Source: Roseomonas sp. (lineage in GTDB: Bacteria; Pseudomonadota; Alphaproteobacteria; Acetobacterales; Acetobacteraceae). Taken from it: a DNA stretch of 64,000 nt. The stretch spans positions 1 through 64,000 of the forward strand of contig JADCFP010000012.1 in NCBI GenBank assembly GCA_020249465.1, in the 5' to 3' direction. How positions within the stretch are numbered: position 1 is the stretch's first letter; each line of letters opens with the position of its first letter. A program made the translations under genes and the position numbers. Positions 51,539 to 60,278 of the stretch are shown here, in pieces. Below the pieces are notes generated by a model. That model was not told the origin of the DNA and ran no database searches. It saw only the letters and a list, made by a program, of their open reading frames with translations.

Positions 51539-52372
51539 ATGGCATTGATTGATCGGATCGGGGTGGATGTTGGGCGCAAGCTGAAGCTTGAAGACGCCAT
51601 TGAATGGGCGGCGCGTAACCAGGTGCGCCACATAGATATCCAATTGGACACCGGCGCAAACAAGGTGACGATGTTTGATGATGCGCGCTGCCGCGCCATT
51701 GTCGCCTCGGCCCGCGCCAATGGCGTGACGATTGCGCTGCACACGCTCTCCGCCGTGAATGTGGCGGAATATTCGCCCTTCCTCTCGGAAGCCGTGGATG
51801 CCTATATGCGCGCCTATATTGAAGTGGCGCCGAAGCTTGAAGCGGAATGGATCGTGGTGCATGCCGGCTATCACTTCACCGCCGATGTGCCGATGCGCAT
51901 GGAAGCGGGACGGGATCGCTTGCAGCGCATGGTGCAGCACGCGGAAAAGCATGGCGCGCTACTGCTGTTGGAAAACCTGAATGTCGAACCCCCGACGGCG
52001 GAAGTGCATTATCTGGCCCATACGCAAGAAGAATGGCGCTATTATTACGATGCCATTCATTCGCCTGCCTTCGCGCTTTCCTTCACCGCCAATCACGCGC
52101 ATCTGATGCCTGATGGTGTCGCTTCCTGGGTGGCGGGCATTCCGATGGACCGTGTGCGGGAAGTGCGGCTCGCGGATTGCTGGCGCAATGGGCATGAGGA
52201 ACATCTGGTGCCCGGCCAGGGCGATTTCGATTTCGGCGATATGTTCCGCCTGATCGAAGCGCGTGGCTTTACGGGCCATTACACCAATGCCTTTGGGTCG
52301 CTTGAAGAAATGCAATGGGCGCGCGGCTATATGGTGGAAAAAGCGCGCGCGGCGGGGGTGAAGGTGGATTGA
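51539..52372 (+). CDS. Sugar-phosphate isomerase/epimerase-like TIM-barrel protein
   Basis: A 277-residue AP-endonuclease-2-type TIM barrel: LKLEDAIEWAARNQVRHIDIQLDTG, GVTIALHTLSAVNVAEYSPFLSEAVDAYMRAYIEVAPKLEAEWIVVHAGYHFTAD (metal-binding His residues), HGALLLLENLNVEP (Glu), HSPAFALSFTANHAHLMPDG and FDFGDMFRLIEARGFTGHYTNAFGS. Ligand residues for a divalent metal are conserved. Substrate unknown. ACAGGAGG lies before the ATG, which fixes the start well downstream of an open upstream frame. It probably shares a transcript with the amidohydrolase 58 bases upstream. Confidence 0.85.
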   Translation: MALIDRIGVDVGRKLKLEDAIEWAARNQVRHIDIQLDTGANKVTMFDDARCRAIVASARANGVTIALHTLSAVNVAEYSPFLSEAVDAYMRAYIEVAPKLEAEWIVVHAGYHFTADVPMRMEAGRDRLQRMVQHAEKHGALLLLENLNVEPPTAEVHYLAHTQEEWRYYYDAIHSPAFALSFTANHAHLMPDGVASWVAGIPMDRVREVRLADCWRNGHEEHLVPGQGDFDFGDMFRLIEARGFTGHYTNAFGSLEEMQWARGYMVEKARAAGVKVD

Positions 52373-52382
52373 TCCGCCCCGG

Positions 52383-53324
52383 TTATCGCGCCTCATTGAT
52401 CAGGCCAAGCAGCCGGCGCTTATCGGCGATATCGCGCGCGAGCCTTGCCGCAAGGCTCGCCGCATCGGCCTCTGGCCGCGTTGGTTGGAACATGCGCGCG
52501 CCGACATTGCGGTGGGCCTCGTCGCGCGCCGCTTCCAGGCAGGCGGCTTCCAGCCTGGCGATGGCGGCGGGCGGCGTACCGGCGGGGGCGAAAAGCCCGC
52601 CAAAGCTGGTGGGCGCGACAGCAAAACCCTGTTCCATCACGGTCGGTACTTCGGGCAGCAGCGGGTGACGCTCAGGCGCAAAAACGCCAAGCGTACGCAA
52701 CCCCCCAGCAGCGAGCGATCCCATTACCAGCACGGCGAAATCCACGCGGCCGGCGCGCAAATCCGTCACCACCGCGGGCTCTCCGCGATAGGGCACATCC
52801 TGCACCTGCACGCCCGCAACCTCCGCCAATTCTATCGCGGCCAGATGCGGGACCGAGGCAATGCCCTGATGCCCATAGGTGATGGCAGCGGGCCGTGTGC
52901 GGGCGGCAGCGATAAGATCAGCCAGTGAATTGAAAGGGCTTTCCGGGCGCACCGCAATCGCCATGGCATTTTCGAAGCTTTGGCAGACCGGTACAAAAGA
53001 TGCGGCGGTGAAGCCAACGTCGCCGCGCGCGGGCAGGACGGAGAAAACCACTGCCGGGGCGAAAAGCAGGTAATGCCCATCGGGTGTGGCGCGTGCCGCT
53101 TGCGCGGTACCAACGCCGCCAGCAGCGCCGTCGCGATTGACCACCACCACGGGCTGACCAAGCCGCGGCGCCATGCCGGCTGCGAGTGCGCGGGCCAATT
53201 GGTCGGTCGTGCTGCCGGCAGCATAGGGGTTCAGGATGGTGACTGGCCTATCCGGAGCCCATTGCTGCGCCACGGCAATATCCAGGCTGTAAAACGCAAA
53301 AAATGCCATGACCCAACGCAGCAT
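52383..53324 (-). CDS. Bug-family (TctC-like) substrate-binding protein
   Basis: A 313-residue periplasmic receptor. A signal peptide (MLRWVMAFFAFYSLDIAVAQ) is followed by WAPDRPVTILNPYAAGSTTDQLARALAAGM and VVVVNRDGAAGGVGTAQAARATPDGHYLLFAPAVV; later blocks are ITYGHQGIASVPHLAAIELAEVAGVQVQDVPYRGEPAVVTDLRAGRVDFAVL. Here PYAAGSTTD replaces the usual PPGGxxD, a mild variation of the ligand loop. GGGAGGAAG precedes the ATG. It converges on the isomerase gene and is divergent from the VOC gene. Confidence 0.9.
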   Translation of the reverse strand: MLRWVMAFFAFYSLDIAVAQQWAPDRPVTILNPYAAGSTTDQLARALAAGMAPRLGQPVVVVNRDGAAGGVGTAQAARATPDGHYLLFAPAVVFSVLPARGDVGFTAASFVPVCQSFENAMAIAVRPESPFNSLADLIAAARTRPAAITYGHQGIASVPHLAAIELAEVAGVQVQDVPYRGEPAVVTDLRAGRVDFAVLVMGSLAAGGLRTLGVFAPERHPLLPEVPTVMEQGFAVAPTSFGGLFAPAGTPPAAIARLEAACLEAARDEAHRNVGARMFQPTRPEADAASLAARLARDIADKRRLLGLINEAR

Positions 53325-53389
53325 GTCTTCCTCCCTTGGCCTTTAGGCGGCTTTGGCGCCATTATGGCCGCAAGCAAGGGGATTGCGCC

Positions 53390-54394
53390 ATGGCCATTAC
53401 CGCATTGGGCTATCTGGAACTTCGCGCCAGCCAGTTGGATGATTGGGCCGGCTTCGGCCCGCGTCTGCTTGGGCTGATGCTCGCTGAAAAATCCACGACC
53501 GAAATCGCCTTCCGCATGGATGATCGGCGCCAGCGCGTGATCATCAGCGCTGATGCGCATGATGGCCTCGGCGCCTTTGGCTGGGAAGTGGCGGATGCAC
53601 CAGCGTTGCAAGCCATGGCGGCACGCCTGGAAGCGGCGGGGCATCGCGTGGCAGCCGGCAGCGCCGCCTTGGCCGCGCGGCGGCATGTGGCGGAGGTGAT
53701 TGTCACCGCCGATCCGCTCGGCAATCGGGTGGAGTTGTTTCATGGGCCGGAAGTGACCGACCGGCCTTTCATCCCTGGCCGCGCGATTTCCGGCTTTCGC
53801 ACCGGGCCGCTCGGCATGGGCCATGCCGTCTTGAATGTGACGCGCATTGAAGATGTACTGCCCTTCTATCGGGAAGTGCTCGGCTTTGGGCTTTCGGATT
53901 GGGTGGAAAATCCCTTCCGCGCCTATTTCATGCATGTGAATGGCCGGCATCATTCGCTGGCACTGATTGAAACGGGCAAGGCATCCTTGCATCACCTCAT
54001 GATGGAATGCCTGAGCCTCGATGATGTCGGGCAGGGCTATGACATTGCGCTGTCTGAGGAAGGCCGCATCGGCACCACGCTTGGCCGCCACACCAATGAT
54101 TGGATGACAAGTTTTTATGCGCGCACGCCGGGGGGCTTTCTGGTCGAATATGGCTGGGGCGGGCGGCATATAGACCCTGGCTCTTGGCAGGCCGAGCGTA
54201 TGGATAGCGGACCAAGCCTATGGGGCCATGATCGGCATTGGGCCGGGGCAGAAGCGGTCGCCAGGGGGCGAGATATGCGCATGGCTGCGGCAGCGCGCGG
54301 CGAAAGGGCGCCGGTGCAGGTGCTACCCGGCAATCACACTCTAATGCCTGGCGCCTGCCCCTGGTGGGATGGGCTGCGCGGCGCGGCGGAATAG
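53390..54394 (+). CDS. VOC-family extradiol dioxygenase-like protein
   Basis: A 334-residue protein with two glyoxalase/VOC modules, as in 2,3-dihydroxybiphenyl 1,2-dioxygenases. The N-terminal module begins ITALGYLELRASQLDDWAGFGPRLLGLML; the C-terminal module has GPLGMGHAVLNVTRIEDVLPFYREVLGFGLSDW, GRHHSLALIETGKASLHHLMMEC and FYARTPGGFLVEYGWGGRHI. The metal ligands expected are the His in GHAVLN, the His in LHHLMM and the Glu in LVEYGWGG. It likely cleaves a catechol-type ring. No other aromatic-degradation genes are next to it, but an amidohydrolase and a Bug receptor are near. Confidence 0.87.
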   Translation: MAITALGYLELRASQLDDWAGFGPRLLGLMLAEKSTTEIAFRMDDRRQRVIISADAHDGLGAFGWEVADAPALQAMAARLEAAGHRVAAGSAALAARRHVAEVIVTADPLGNRVELFHGPEVTDRPFIPGRAISGFRTGPLGMGHAVLNVTRIEDVLPFYREVLGFGLSDWVENPFRAYFMHVNGRHHSLALIETGKASLHHLMMECLSLDDVGQGYDIALSEEGRIGTTLGRHTNDWMTSFYARTPGGFLVEYGWGGRHIDPGSWQAERMDSGPSLWGHDRHWAGAEAVARGRDMRMAAAARGERAPVQVLPGNHTLMPGACPWWDGLRGAAE

Positions 54395-54464
54395 CGCGCG
54401 GCTTTTCCTTGCAATCCCCACTATCCCCAGGGGGCGACTCCTCCGCGCTGGGCTATAAGGGCGC

Positions 54465-55991
54465 ATGAATAATTTTGACCCATCGCCCGGCGCCACCCCC
54501 GGGGCAGGTTTGCTCGGCTTGTCGCAGCGTATTCCGCCGTCCAATTTGGCCGCCGAACAGGCGCTGCTGGGCGCGCTTTTGGCCAATAACAAGGCGTTTG
54601 AACGTGTCGGCGAATATCTGGCGCCGGAACACTTCGCCGATCCGGTGCATGGGCGGATTTTCCACGCCATCAAGCGCCGCGTGGAAGCGGGCCAGCTTGC
54701 CGATGCGGTGACGCTCCGCGCCGAGTTTGAACATTCCGGATTATTGGATGAGGTCGGCGGCCCGGCCTATTTGGCGCAGCTTCTCTCGGCCATGGTCGGT
54801 GTCATTAATGCCGGCGAATATGGCCAGGTGATCTATGATGCCTGGCTCCGCCGCCAATTGGTGGATTTGGGCGAGGTGGTGGTGAACCGCGCCTTTGGTG
54901 CGGAAGCCGAATTGGACGCCAAGGCGCAATTGGAATCCGCCGAACAGGCCTTGTTCGAATTGGCCAAGGAAGGCGGCGCGGGGGAGGGTGGTTTCCTCAC
55001 TTTTGAACGCGCCCTGACCATCGCCGTGCATCACGCGGAAAAGGCTTTCACCACACCTGGCGGGGTTTCCGGCCTGCCAACAGGCTTGCGCGATTTGGAC
55101 AACAAGACCGGCGGGCTGCACCCATCCGATCTGCTGATCATTGCGGGCCGGCCTGGCATGGGCAAAACGGCTCTTGCGACCAAAATCGCCTTTGGCGCGG
55201 CGAAATCCGTGCTGCGCGCCGCGCAGGAATCGGATCCGAATGCAGTGCCCAAGGGTGGGGTTGCGCTTTTCTCCCTCGAAATGAGTGCGGATCAATTGGC
55301 AACACGTTTGCTGGCCGAGGAATCACGCATTTCCGGGGATCGCATCCGGCGCGGTGAAATCAGCCAGCGCGATTTTGACCGGTTTCTGGAAGTCAGCCGC
55401 GAATTGGCATCGCTGCCCTTGCATATTGATGACACGCCGGCGATCAGCATTTCGGCGCTGCGCACGCGCTGCCGGCGTTTGCAGCGCACCAAAGGGCTTG
55501 ATCTGATTGTGGTTGACTATTTGCAATTGATGCGCCCGGCAGCGGGCACGCGGCCGGAAAGCCGAGTACTCGAAATCAGCATGATCACCCAGGGGCTGAA
55601 GGCACTCGCCAAGGAATTATCGGTGCCGGTGATTGCGCTGTCGCAGTTGTCGCGTGCCGTGGAAAGCCGTGAGGACAAGCGCCCGCAGCTTTCGGATTTG
55701 CGTGAATCAGGGTCGATCGAACAGGATGCCGATGTGGTCATGTTCGTCTATCGTGATGATTATTATTTGATGCAGCGCGCACCGAAGGAGCTTGCCTACG
55801 ACAACACAGAGAAATTCCAGGGTGCCCTGGATAAATGGCAGAAGGACATGGAAATGGCGCATAACAAGGCGGAGCTGATCATCGCCAAGCAGCGCCATGG
55901 CCCAACCGGCACCATCAAATTGTTCTTCGAAGCGGAATTCACCCGCTTTGGGGATTTGGATACCCAGCATGATGATGGTTTTGCGGGCTGA
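54465..55991 (+). CDS. dnaB: Replicative DNA helicase
   Basis: A 508-residue DnaB hexameric helicase that opens the replication fork. The N-terminal helical domain starts QRIPPSNLAAEQALLGALLANNKAFERVGEYL. The RecA-like domain carries Walker A GRPGMGKT (residues 228-235), FSLEMSADQLATRLLAEESRI (H1a/H2 region), LDLIVVDYLQLM (Walker B), ALSQLSRAVESREDKRPQLSDLRESGSIEQDADVVMFVYRDDYY (H3/H4) and KQRHGPTGTIKLFF with the arginine-finger region. Complete and of normal length. It is chromosomal, not part of the phage block. alr follows after 12 bases. Confidence 0.97.
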   Translation: MNNFDPSPGATPGAGLLGLSQRIPPSNLAAEQALLGALLANNKAFERVGEYLAPEHFADPVHGRIFHAIKRRVEAGQLADAVTLRAEFEHSGLLDEVGGPAYLAQLLSAMVGVINAGEYGQVIYDAWLRRQLVDLGEVVVNRAFGAEAELDAKAQLESAEQALFELAKEGGAGEGGFLTFERALTIAVHHAEKAFTTPGGVSGLPTGLRDLDNKTGGLHPSDLLIIAGRPGMGKTALATKIAFGAAKSVLRAAQESDPNAVPKGGVALFSLEMSADQLATRLLAEESRISGDRIRRGEISQRDFDRFLEVSRELASLPLHIDDTPAISISALRTRCRRLQRTKGLDLIVVDYLQLMRPAAGTRPESRVLEISMITQGLKALAKELSVPVIALSQLSRAVESREDKRPQLSDLRESGSIEQDADVVMFVYRDDYYLMQRAPKELAYDNTEKFQGALDKWQKDMEMAHNKAELIIAKQRHGPTGTIKLFFEAEFTRFGDLDTQHDDGFAG

Positions 55992-56003
55992 TCCCGCTTT
56001 TGC

Positions 56004-57086
56004 ATGATGGACCCAACCGCGGTTCTGCATATTGACCTTGCGGCCATTGCGGCGAATTGGCGCGCGCTGGCGGCACGCGCGGCACCCGGCGCGGTCGCAG
56101 GGGTGGTGAAGGCCAATGCCTATGGGCTTGGTGCGGCGCGCGTCGCGCCTGCGCTACATGCCGCAGGCTGCCGGCATTTCTTTGTCGCGCATCTGGCCGA
56201 AGGCATCGCGCTGCGCGCAGCCCTTGGCGCCGGGCCGATGATTGCCGTGTTGAATGGCTTCGTGCCCGGCGCGGACCAGGACGCTGGCCTGGTCCCGGTG
56301 TTGAACAGCCTTGGCGATGTGCTTGCCCATGCGGCTGCGGGACGCAGCGCGAACTGGGCGCAACCTGCGCTGTTGCATCTGGATACCGGCATGGCGCGGC
56401 TTGGGCTGGATGCAGGCGAACAGGCGCGGCTTGCCACCGATCGCTCTCTGCTGGCGGGGCTCGATCTGCTTTACGTCATGTCGCATCTGGCCTGCGCGGA
56501 TGAACCGGATCATCCCTTGAATGCCGAACAGGCCGCGCGTTTTGCCCGCGCCTGTGCGGTTCTGCCAAGGCTCAAGCGGTCCTTCGCCAATTCATCAGGG
56601 CTGTTTTTGGGCGCGGATTACGCCTCAGACCTCGCCCGGCCAGGCTGCGCGCTTTACGGCATCAACCCCACCCCCGGCGCCCCCAACCCGATGCGGCCGG
56701 TGATCCGGCTGGAAGCGCCCATTCTGCAAATCCGTGATATCCCGGCCGGTGCCTCGGTAGGCTATGGCGCTTCCTTCATGGCAGCGCGCCCCAGCCGGAT
56801 CGCCACCATTGCGGTTGGCTACGCGGACGGCTACCTGAGAAGCCTATCCGGGCGAGGTGTCGCGGCCTATCGCGACATGATTCTGCCGATGGTGGGGCGC
56901 GTTTCCATGGATTTGATCACGCTGGATGTGACGGAAGCGCCGGGGCTGGCGCCGGGGGATCGCGTCACGCTGATTGGCGGTAATGCGCCACCGCCGGATG
57001 ATCTGGCAGCGCAAGCCGGCACGATTGGCTATGAGATCCTGACCTCATTCGGCGACCGCTACCGCCGCGACTACGGGGCGGGCTGA
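56004..57086 (+). CDS. alr: Alanine racemase
   Basis: A 360-residue PLP enzyme making D-alanine for peptidoglycan. The PLP lysine is Lys36 in GVVKANAYGLG, and the opposing catalytic tyrosine is Tyr254 in SVGYGASFMA. Other family blocks: HLDTGMARLGL, VMSHLACADEPDHPLN, FANSSGLFLG, RPGCALYGINP and VGRVSMDLITLDVT. The second ATG at 56007 is an equal alternative start. It lies just after dnaB, a neighbouring pair seen in many bacteria, and the MlaE gene begins three bases after its stop. Confidence 0.95.
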   Translation: MMDPTAVLHIDLAAIAANWRALAARAAPGAVAGVVKANAYGLGAARVAPALHAAGCRHFFVAHLAEGIALRAALGAGPMIAVLNGFVPGADQDAGLVPVLNSLGDVLAHAAAGRSANWAQPALLHLDTGMARLGLDAGEQARLATDRSLLAGLDLLYVMSHLACADEPDHPLNAEQAARFARACAVLPRLKRSFANSSGLFLGADYASDLARPGCALYGINPTPGAPNPMRPVIRLEAPILQIRDIPAGASVGYGASFMAARPSRIATIAVGYADGYLRSLSGRGVAAYRDMILPMVGRVSMDLITLDVTEAPGLAPGDRVTLIGGNAPPPDDLAAQAGTIGYEILTSFGDRYRRDYGAG

Positions 57087-57088
57087 GC

Positions 57089-57874
57089 TTGGCCGCGATC
57101 CTCGATCCCGTCGCCACCCTTGGCCGCGCCGTGCTGGGTGCGCTGCAGCGCATTGGCGCGGTGGTGCTGTTCGCGCTGGAGGGTATTTCGCATCTGCTGC
57201 GCCCGCCCTTTTATGGCCGGCTGTTTTTGCGCCATGTGGTGGAAATTGGTTATTTCTCGCTGCCCGTCGTGGCGCTGACGGCGATTTTCACCGGCATGGT
57301 GCTGGCGCTGCAAACTTATACGGGTTTCGCGCGCTTCAATGCCGAGGGGGCGGTCGCGAATGTTGTGGTGCTTTCCATCACGCGCGAATTGGGCCCGGTG
57401 ATTGCTGGGCTGATGGTGGCTGGGCGTATTGGTGCTGCCTTTGCCGCTGAAATCGGCACCATGCGCGTGACCGATCAGATTGACGCGCTGACCACGCTTT
57501 CCACCAACCCGATGAAATACCTGGTTGCACCGCGGCTTTTGGCCGGCGCCATCGCCTTGCCCTTTCTGGTGCTGATTGCCGATACGCTGGGCGTGATGGG
57601 TGGCTGGCTGATTGGCACGGCAAAGCTTGGCTTCAGTTCTGCCGGGTATCTGCGCGCGACGCTTGATTTCATGCAAACCATGGATGTGGTCTCGGGCCTC
57701 GTGAAGGCATCGGTCTTTGGTTTTATTATCGCGCTGATGGGCTGCTGGTGTGGCTATAACAGCAAGGGCGGCGCGCAGGGTGTGGGTGCTGCGGCAACAT
57801 CGGCGGTGGTGACATCTTCCATCCTGATCCTGGCGCTTGATTACATCATCACCGAAATGTTCTTCGCGCGATGA
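57089..57874 (+). CDS. mlaE: MlaE-type phospholipid ABC transporter permease
   Basis: A 261-residue MlaE/YrbE permease of the retrograde phospholipid (or related lipid) transport system at the inner membrane. Motifs: RPPFYGRLFLRHVVEIGYFSLPVVALTAIFTGMVLALQTYTGFARFNAEGAVANVVVLSITRELGPVIAGLMVAGRIGAAFAAEIGTMRVTDQIDALTTLSTNPMKYLVAPRLLAG. It has five hydrophobic segments. TTG 57089 is a rare start directly after alr. It couples to mlaF (ATGA at 57871). No mlaD or MCE-domain gene is present in the window. Confidence 0.92.
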   Translation: MAAILDPVATLGRAVLGALQRIGAVVLFALEGISHLLRPPFYGRLFLRHVVEIGYFSLPVVALTAIFTGMVLALQTYTGFARFNAEGAVANVVVLSITRELGPVIAGLMVAGRIGAAFAAEIGTMRVTDQIDALTTLSTNPMKYLVAPRLLAGAIALPFLVLIADTLGVMGGWLIGTAKLGFSSAGYLRATLDFMQTMDVVSGLVKASVFGFIIALMGCWCGYNSKGGAQGVGAAATSAVVTSSILILALDYIITEMFFAR

Positions 57875-58647
57875 GTGGCGCGGTGCCGAAAATCCGCCTG
57901 CGCGGGCTGTCAAAAGCCTTTGGCCCGAAGCAGGTGCTGGATGGCGTGGACCTCGATATCCGCGCGGGCCATGGCATGGTCATTCTGGGTGGCTCTGGTT
58001 CTGGCAAATCCGTCACCATCAAATGCATTCTGGGGTTGATTGAACCCGATGCCGGCAGCATTGAAATTGATGGCCGCAACATCCTGACCTTGCCGCGGCG
58101 GGAGCGTGAGGCGCTGAATGACCGCATCGGCATGCTGTTTCAGAACGGCGCGCTGTTTGACAGCCTGCCGGTCTGGGAAAATGTCTGCTTCAAGCTACTG
58201 GCGCAAAAGCGCATTGCCCGCGCCCGTGCGCGCGACAAGGCGGCCGAGGTCCTGGCGCAAGTGGGCCTTGCCGCATCGGTGGGTGATCTTTCGCCGTCTG
58301 AGCTTTCGGGCGGCATGCAAAAGCGCGTCGCACTCGCCCGCGCCATCGCCGCCGAGCCCGAGATCATTTTCTTCGATGAACCGACAACCGGCCTTGATCC
58401 CATCATGGGCGCGGTGATTGATGGGCTGATTGTGGATGTAGTGCATCGGCTGGGCGCCACGGCGGTTTCCATCACGCATGACATGGCAAGCGCGCGCCGC
58501 ATCGGCGATGATGCCGCCATGATCCATAAGGGCCGCATCATCTGGACCGGTGAGGCCGCGAAGCTTGGCGATACCGGCAATGCCATGGTGGACCAATTCG
58601 CCCGTGGTGAGCGGGAAGGGCCGATACAGATGGAATTGAGGAAGTAG
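57871..58647 (+). CDS. mlaF: MlaF-type ABC transporter ATP-binding protein
   Basis: A 258-residue ABC ATPase that powers MlaE. Walker A GGSGSGKS (residues 40-47), Q-loop MLFQNGALFDSLPVWENV (typical of MlaF), signature LSGGMQKRVALARAI and Walker B IIFFDEPTTGLDP, then SITHDMASARRIGDDAAMI. All catalytic parts are present. It begins inside the mlaE stop. A MlaD substrate-binding MCE protein is expected next but the following gene is an opposite-strand Bug protein, so MlaD lies elsewhere or the system uses a different partner. Confidence 0.93.
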   Translation: MSGAVPKIRLRGLSKAFGPKQVLDGVDLDIRAGHGMVILGGSGSGKSVTIKCILGLIEPDAGSIEIDGRNILTLPRREREALNDRIGMLFQNGALFDSLPVWENVCFKLLAQKRIARARARDKAAEVLAQVGLAASVGDLSPSELSGGMQKRVALARAIAAEPEIIFFDEPTTGLDPIMGAVIDGLIVDVVHRLGATAVSITHDMASARRIGDDAAMIHKGRIIWTGEAAKLGDTGNAMVDQFARGEREGPIQMELRK

Positions 58648-58782
58648 GGACGCAGATCAAAAAGAAAGTGCGTCTAAGACCCCGCGAAATATCTGCAGGG
58701 TCAGGTTTCCCAAGCCTCATGAGGTCTTCTGGCAGCGTTTGACTGGAGCGTGTTGCGTTCACATGGGGTCACGCAATCCGCC
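58648..58782. repeat. Intergenic region with REP-like palindrome
   Basis: TTGCGTTCAC (58753-58762), a four-base loop, then GGTCACGCAA (58767-58776) form an imperfect inverted repeat that closely matches, in opposite orientation, the element at 62081-62104. GACGCA and TGCGTC further left (about 58649-58673) form a short stem after mlaF that could be its terminator. Confidence 0.6.
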
Positions 58783-59751
58783 CTAATCAGCGGTCGCCCC
58801 GGAAGCGCGGATAATCGGAATCCATAGCGCCAATTGCTGATCCCAAAACACTGCCAATTCCGCTGCGCTGGTGCCCCTTGGGTCAACGCCAACATCCATC
58901 AGCCTTTGGCGAATGGTGGGGTCTGCCACGGCCTCTCGGGCGGCGCGTTCCAGCCGCGCGACAACTGCAGGCGGCGTGCCCTGCGGCGCAAATACCGCAT
59001 GCCAATTATAGCTTTCATAGCCAGGCAGTCCGGCTTCTTCGGCGGTGGGTACCTCAGGCAGGGTTGGGTTGCGCTGGCGCGTGCCCATGGCGAGCGCGCG
59101 CAATTGCCCCGCGCGCACCTGCGGGATCACGGAAGGGAGTGTGTCCACCATCATGTCAATGCGCCCGGCCAAAAGATCGCTCATCGCAGGGCCCGATCCG
59201 CGATAGGGCACATGCAGCATCTCGGCGCCCGCCATACTCGCCAGCATATGTGCGGAAAGATGCACAATCGTGCCGGCGCCGGAACTCGCATAGCTGTATT
59301 TGCCGGGATTGGCGCGGATCAGCGCAATGAATTCCGCAAGATTGGCCGCCGGCAGGCGCGGATTGACGATGACAATATTGGGCACCGTGCCGACCAGCGA
59401 TACGGGAATGAAGGCGCGGCGCACATCAAAGGACAGGTTGCGATACAGCCCGGCATTCAGCACGGCGGAAGACATGGAATGAAACGCAATGGTATAGCCA
59501 TCCGCCGGCGCGGCAAGCACCGCTTCAGACCCAATCACACCGCCGCTGCCACCGCGATTTTCAACCGCAATGCTCTGACCGAGCTTTTCCGACATGCCTT
59601 GCGCCGCAATACGCGCCACCAAATCCGCGGAACCGCCTGCGGCTAAGGGCACGATCATGCGAATGGGGCGTGCGGGATAGGCTTCCGGCGCTGTCTGCCC
59701 GAAGGCGGGCGCAGCGCAGAGCAGGCAAAGCAGGGCAAGCAGTCGCATCAT
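58783..59751 (-). CDS. Bug-family (TctC-like) substrate-binding protein
   Basis: A 322-residue periplasmic receptor. A signal peptide (MMRLLALLCLLCAAPAFGQ) precedes YPARPIRMIVPLAAGGSADLVARIAAQGMSEKLGQSIAVENRGGSGGVIGSEAVLAAPADGYTIAFHSMS; the second lobe has EMLHVPYRGSGPAMSDLLAGRIDMMVDTLPSVIPQV. ATG 59751 is chosen since GGGAG lies nine bases upstream; the ATG at 59760 is too close to that site. It is divergent from the CMD gene. Ligand unknown; the neighbouring dehydrogenase operon suggests a hydroxy acid, by context only. Confidence 0.9.
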   Translation of the reverse strand: MMRLLALLCLLCAAPAFGQTAPEAYPARPIRMIVPLAAGGSADLVARIAAQGMSEKLGQSIAVENRGGSGGVIGSEAVLAAPADGYTIAFHSMSSAVLNAGLYRNLSFDVRRAFIPVSLVGTVPNIVIVNPRLPAANLAEFIALIRANPGKYSYASSGAGTIVHLSAHMLASMAGAEMLHVPYRGSGPAMSDLLAGRIDMMVDTLPSVIPQVRAGQLRALAMGTRQRNPTLPEVPTAEEAGLPGYESYNWHAVFAPQGTPPAVVARLERAAREAVADPTIRQRLMDVGVDPRGTSAAELAVFWDQQLALWIPIIRASGATAD

Positions 59752-59879
59752 GGCGCGCATCTCCCAGTTCCATCTTTCGCGCCACACTAACCTTCCGGGG
59801 CGTTGGCGCAAACTGCCCCGGTTGACCGCCCCGCGCCGTCGCGCCAGCCTGCGCCATCCAATCCAGAAGGAGCAGAAAA

Positions 59880-60278
59880 ATGTCCGACGATCAGGCGCTG
59901 TTTGACAAGGGTTTGCCCATCCGCCGTGCGGTGTTGGGCCCGGAATATGTGGATTCTTCCATGGCCAAGGCCGATGAATTCATGATGTCCTTCCAGCGCG
60001 CAACCACTGCCTGGGCCTGGGGCTGGGCTTGGGGCGACCCGACGCTGGACCGCAAGACACGCTCACTGCTCAACCTTGCGATGCTGACCGCGCTGGGCAA
60101 AATCCCGGAGGTGAAGCTGCACGTGAAGGGCGCGCTCAATAACGGCATCACTGTGGATGAGATCAAGGCGACGCTCCTGCACGCCACGGCCTATTGCGGC
60201 ATTCCTGCCGGGCTTGATGCCTTCAAGGCCGCGCATGAGGTGCTGATCGCCGAAGGCGCCATTCCGGGGAAGAAGTGA
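59880..60278 (+). CDS. Carboxymuconolactone decarboxylase-family protein
   Basis: A 132-residue CMD-family protein: AWGWAWGDPTLDRKTRSLLNLAMLTALGKIPEVKLHVKGALNNGITVDEIKATLLHATAYCGIPAGLDAFKAAHEVL. The family makes or breaks lactones in aromatic catabolism or acts as peroxidase; this form lacks the AhpD CxxC pair (its only Cys is in AYCGIP), so decarboxylase-like function is more likely. AGAAGGAG precedes the ATG. Its stop overlaps the next start (TGATG). Confidence 0.88.
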   Translation: MSDDQALFDKGLPIRRAVLGPEYVDSSMAKADEFMMSFQRATTAWAWGWAWGDPTLDRKTRSLLNLAMLTALGKIPEVKLHVKGALNNGITVDEIKATLLHATAYCGIPAGLDAFKAAHEVLIAEGAIPGKK

